Of a stretch of DNA of 13,046 nt, positions 13,014 to 13,046 are shown piece after piece. The position numbers and the translations under genes were made by a program. The DNA comes from Chloroflexota bacterium. GTDB lineage: Bacteria; Chloroflexota; Dehalococcoidia; SAR202; UBA11138. The notes under the pieces are model-generated. The model saw only the letters and a list, made by a program, of their open reading frames with translations. It was not told the origin of the DNA and ran no database searches. Every line of letters begins with the position of its first letter. Positions within the stretch are counted from its first letter, which is position 1. The stretch is from NCBI GenBank assembly GCA_022566975.1, contig JADFHV010000022.1, positions 1 to 13,046 of the forward strand. The letters are read 5' to 3'.

Positions 13014-13046
13014 TGGTCGGGGTGGCCGGGATCGAACCGGCGACCT
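13014..13046 (-). tRNA. 3' end of a tRNA gene, probably tRNA-Pro (cut by window edge)
   Basis: Reading the minus strand from the window edge: variable loop AGGTC, a perfect T arm GCCGG-TTCGATC-CCGGC, acceptor strand CACCCCG, discriminator A and an encoded CCA (13016-13014). The final G72 implies a C1-G72 pair, which with A73 is characteristic of bacterial proline tRNA. The near-identity to the UGG-anticodon fragment at 12170-12211 points the same way. The anticodon itself is outside the window, so identity is inferred. Confidence 0.85.

Overview
This is a high-G+C bacterial window whose gene content and dispersed repeats fit a Chloroflexota member, most likely of the Dehalococcoidia/SAR202 kind. 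That placement is an inference from protein style: an endonuclease-type MutL, a DUF2277 protein, an LLM-class oxidoreductase, an M42 peptidase, an archaellum-like membrane-anchored protein, and GTAGGGGC-type palindromic repeats. No marker gene settles it. Genes are mostly single units on alternating strands, and repeats fill nearly every gap.

Layout. Positions 1-1604 (minus) hold the N-terminal and linker part of MutL, cut by the window edge. A 369-base gap with a compact double-hairpin repeat follows. Positions 1974-2939 (plus) encode a PLP-dependent threonine/serine dehydratase-like enzyme starting at TTG. Positions 2940-3223 are a repeat nest: a 91-base direct duplication places a second, GTG-started copy of the next gene's leader and first 13 codons 225 bases upstream of the real start. 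Positions 3224-3877 (plus) encode a DinB-like protein, 3886-5004 (minus) an M42 aminopeptidase, and 5142-6236 (plus) a luciferase-like monooxygenase. Positions 6220-6753 (minus) encode a membrane-anchored protein resembling archaellum FlaF/FlaG. Positions 6954-7134 carry a palindromic repeat and a 139-base MITE-like inverted repeat. Positions 7328-9346 (plus) encode an RNase II/R-family exoribonuclease.

Positions 12053-9343 (minus) form a two-gene operon: a DUF2277-TPR fusion protein overlaps by ATGA a secreted subtilisin-like protease. The protease has Glu where subtilisins carry the catalytic His, and it ends in an IPTL-CTERM-like tail.

The right end, 12170-13046, looks like a small integrated element. 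The 3' end of a tRNA gene, very probably tRNA-Pro, lies at the window edge. A same-strand copy of a tRNA-Pro(UGG) 3' half, beginning exactly at the anticodon loop, lies about 840 bases away. Between them are one compositionally different membrane-protein gene and a cluster of TTGCGAAC repeats that could be integrase arm sites. No integrase is visible. This is the most interesting structure in the window.
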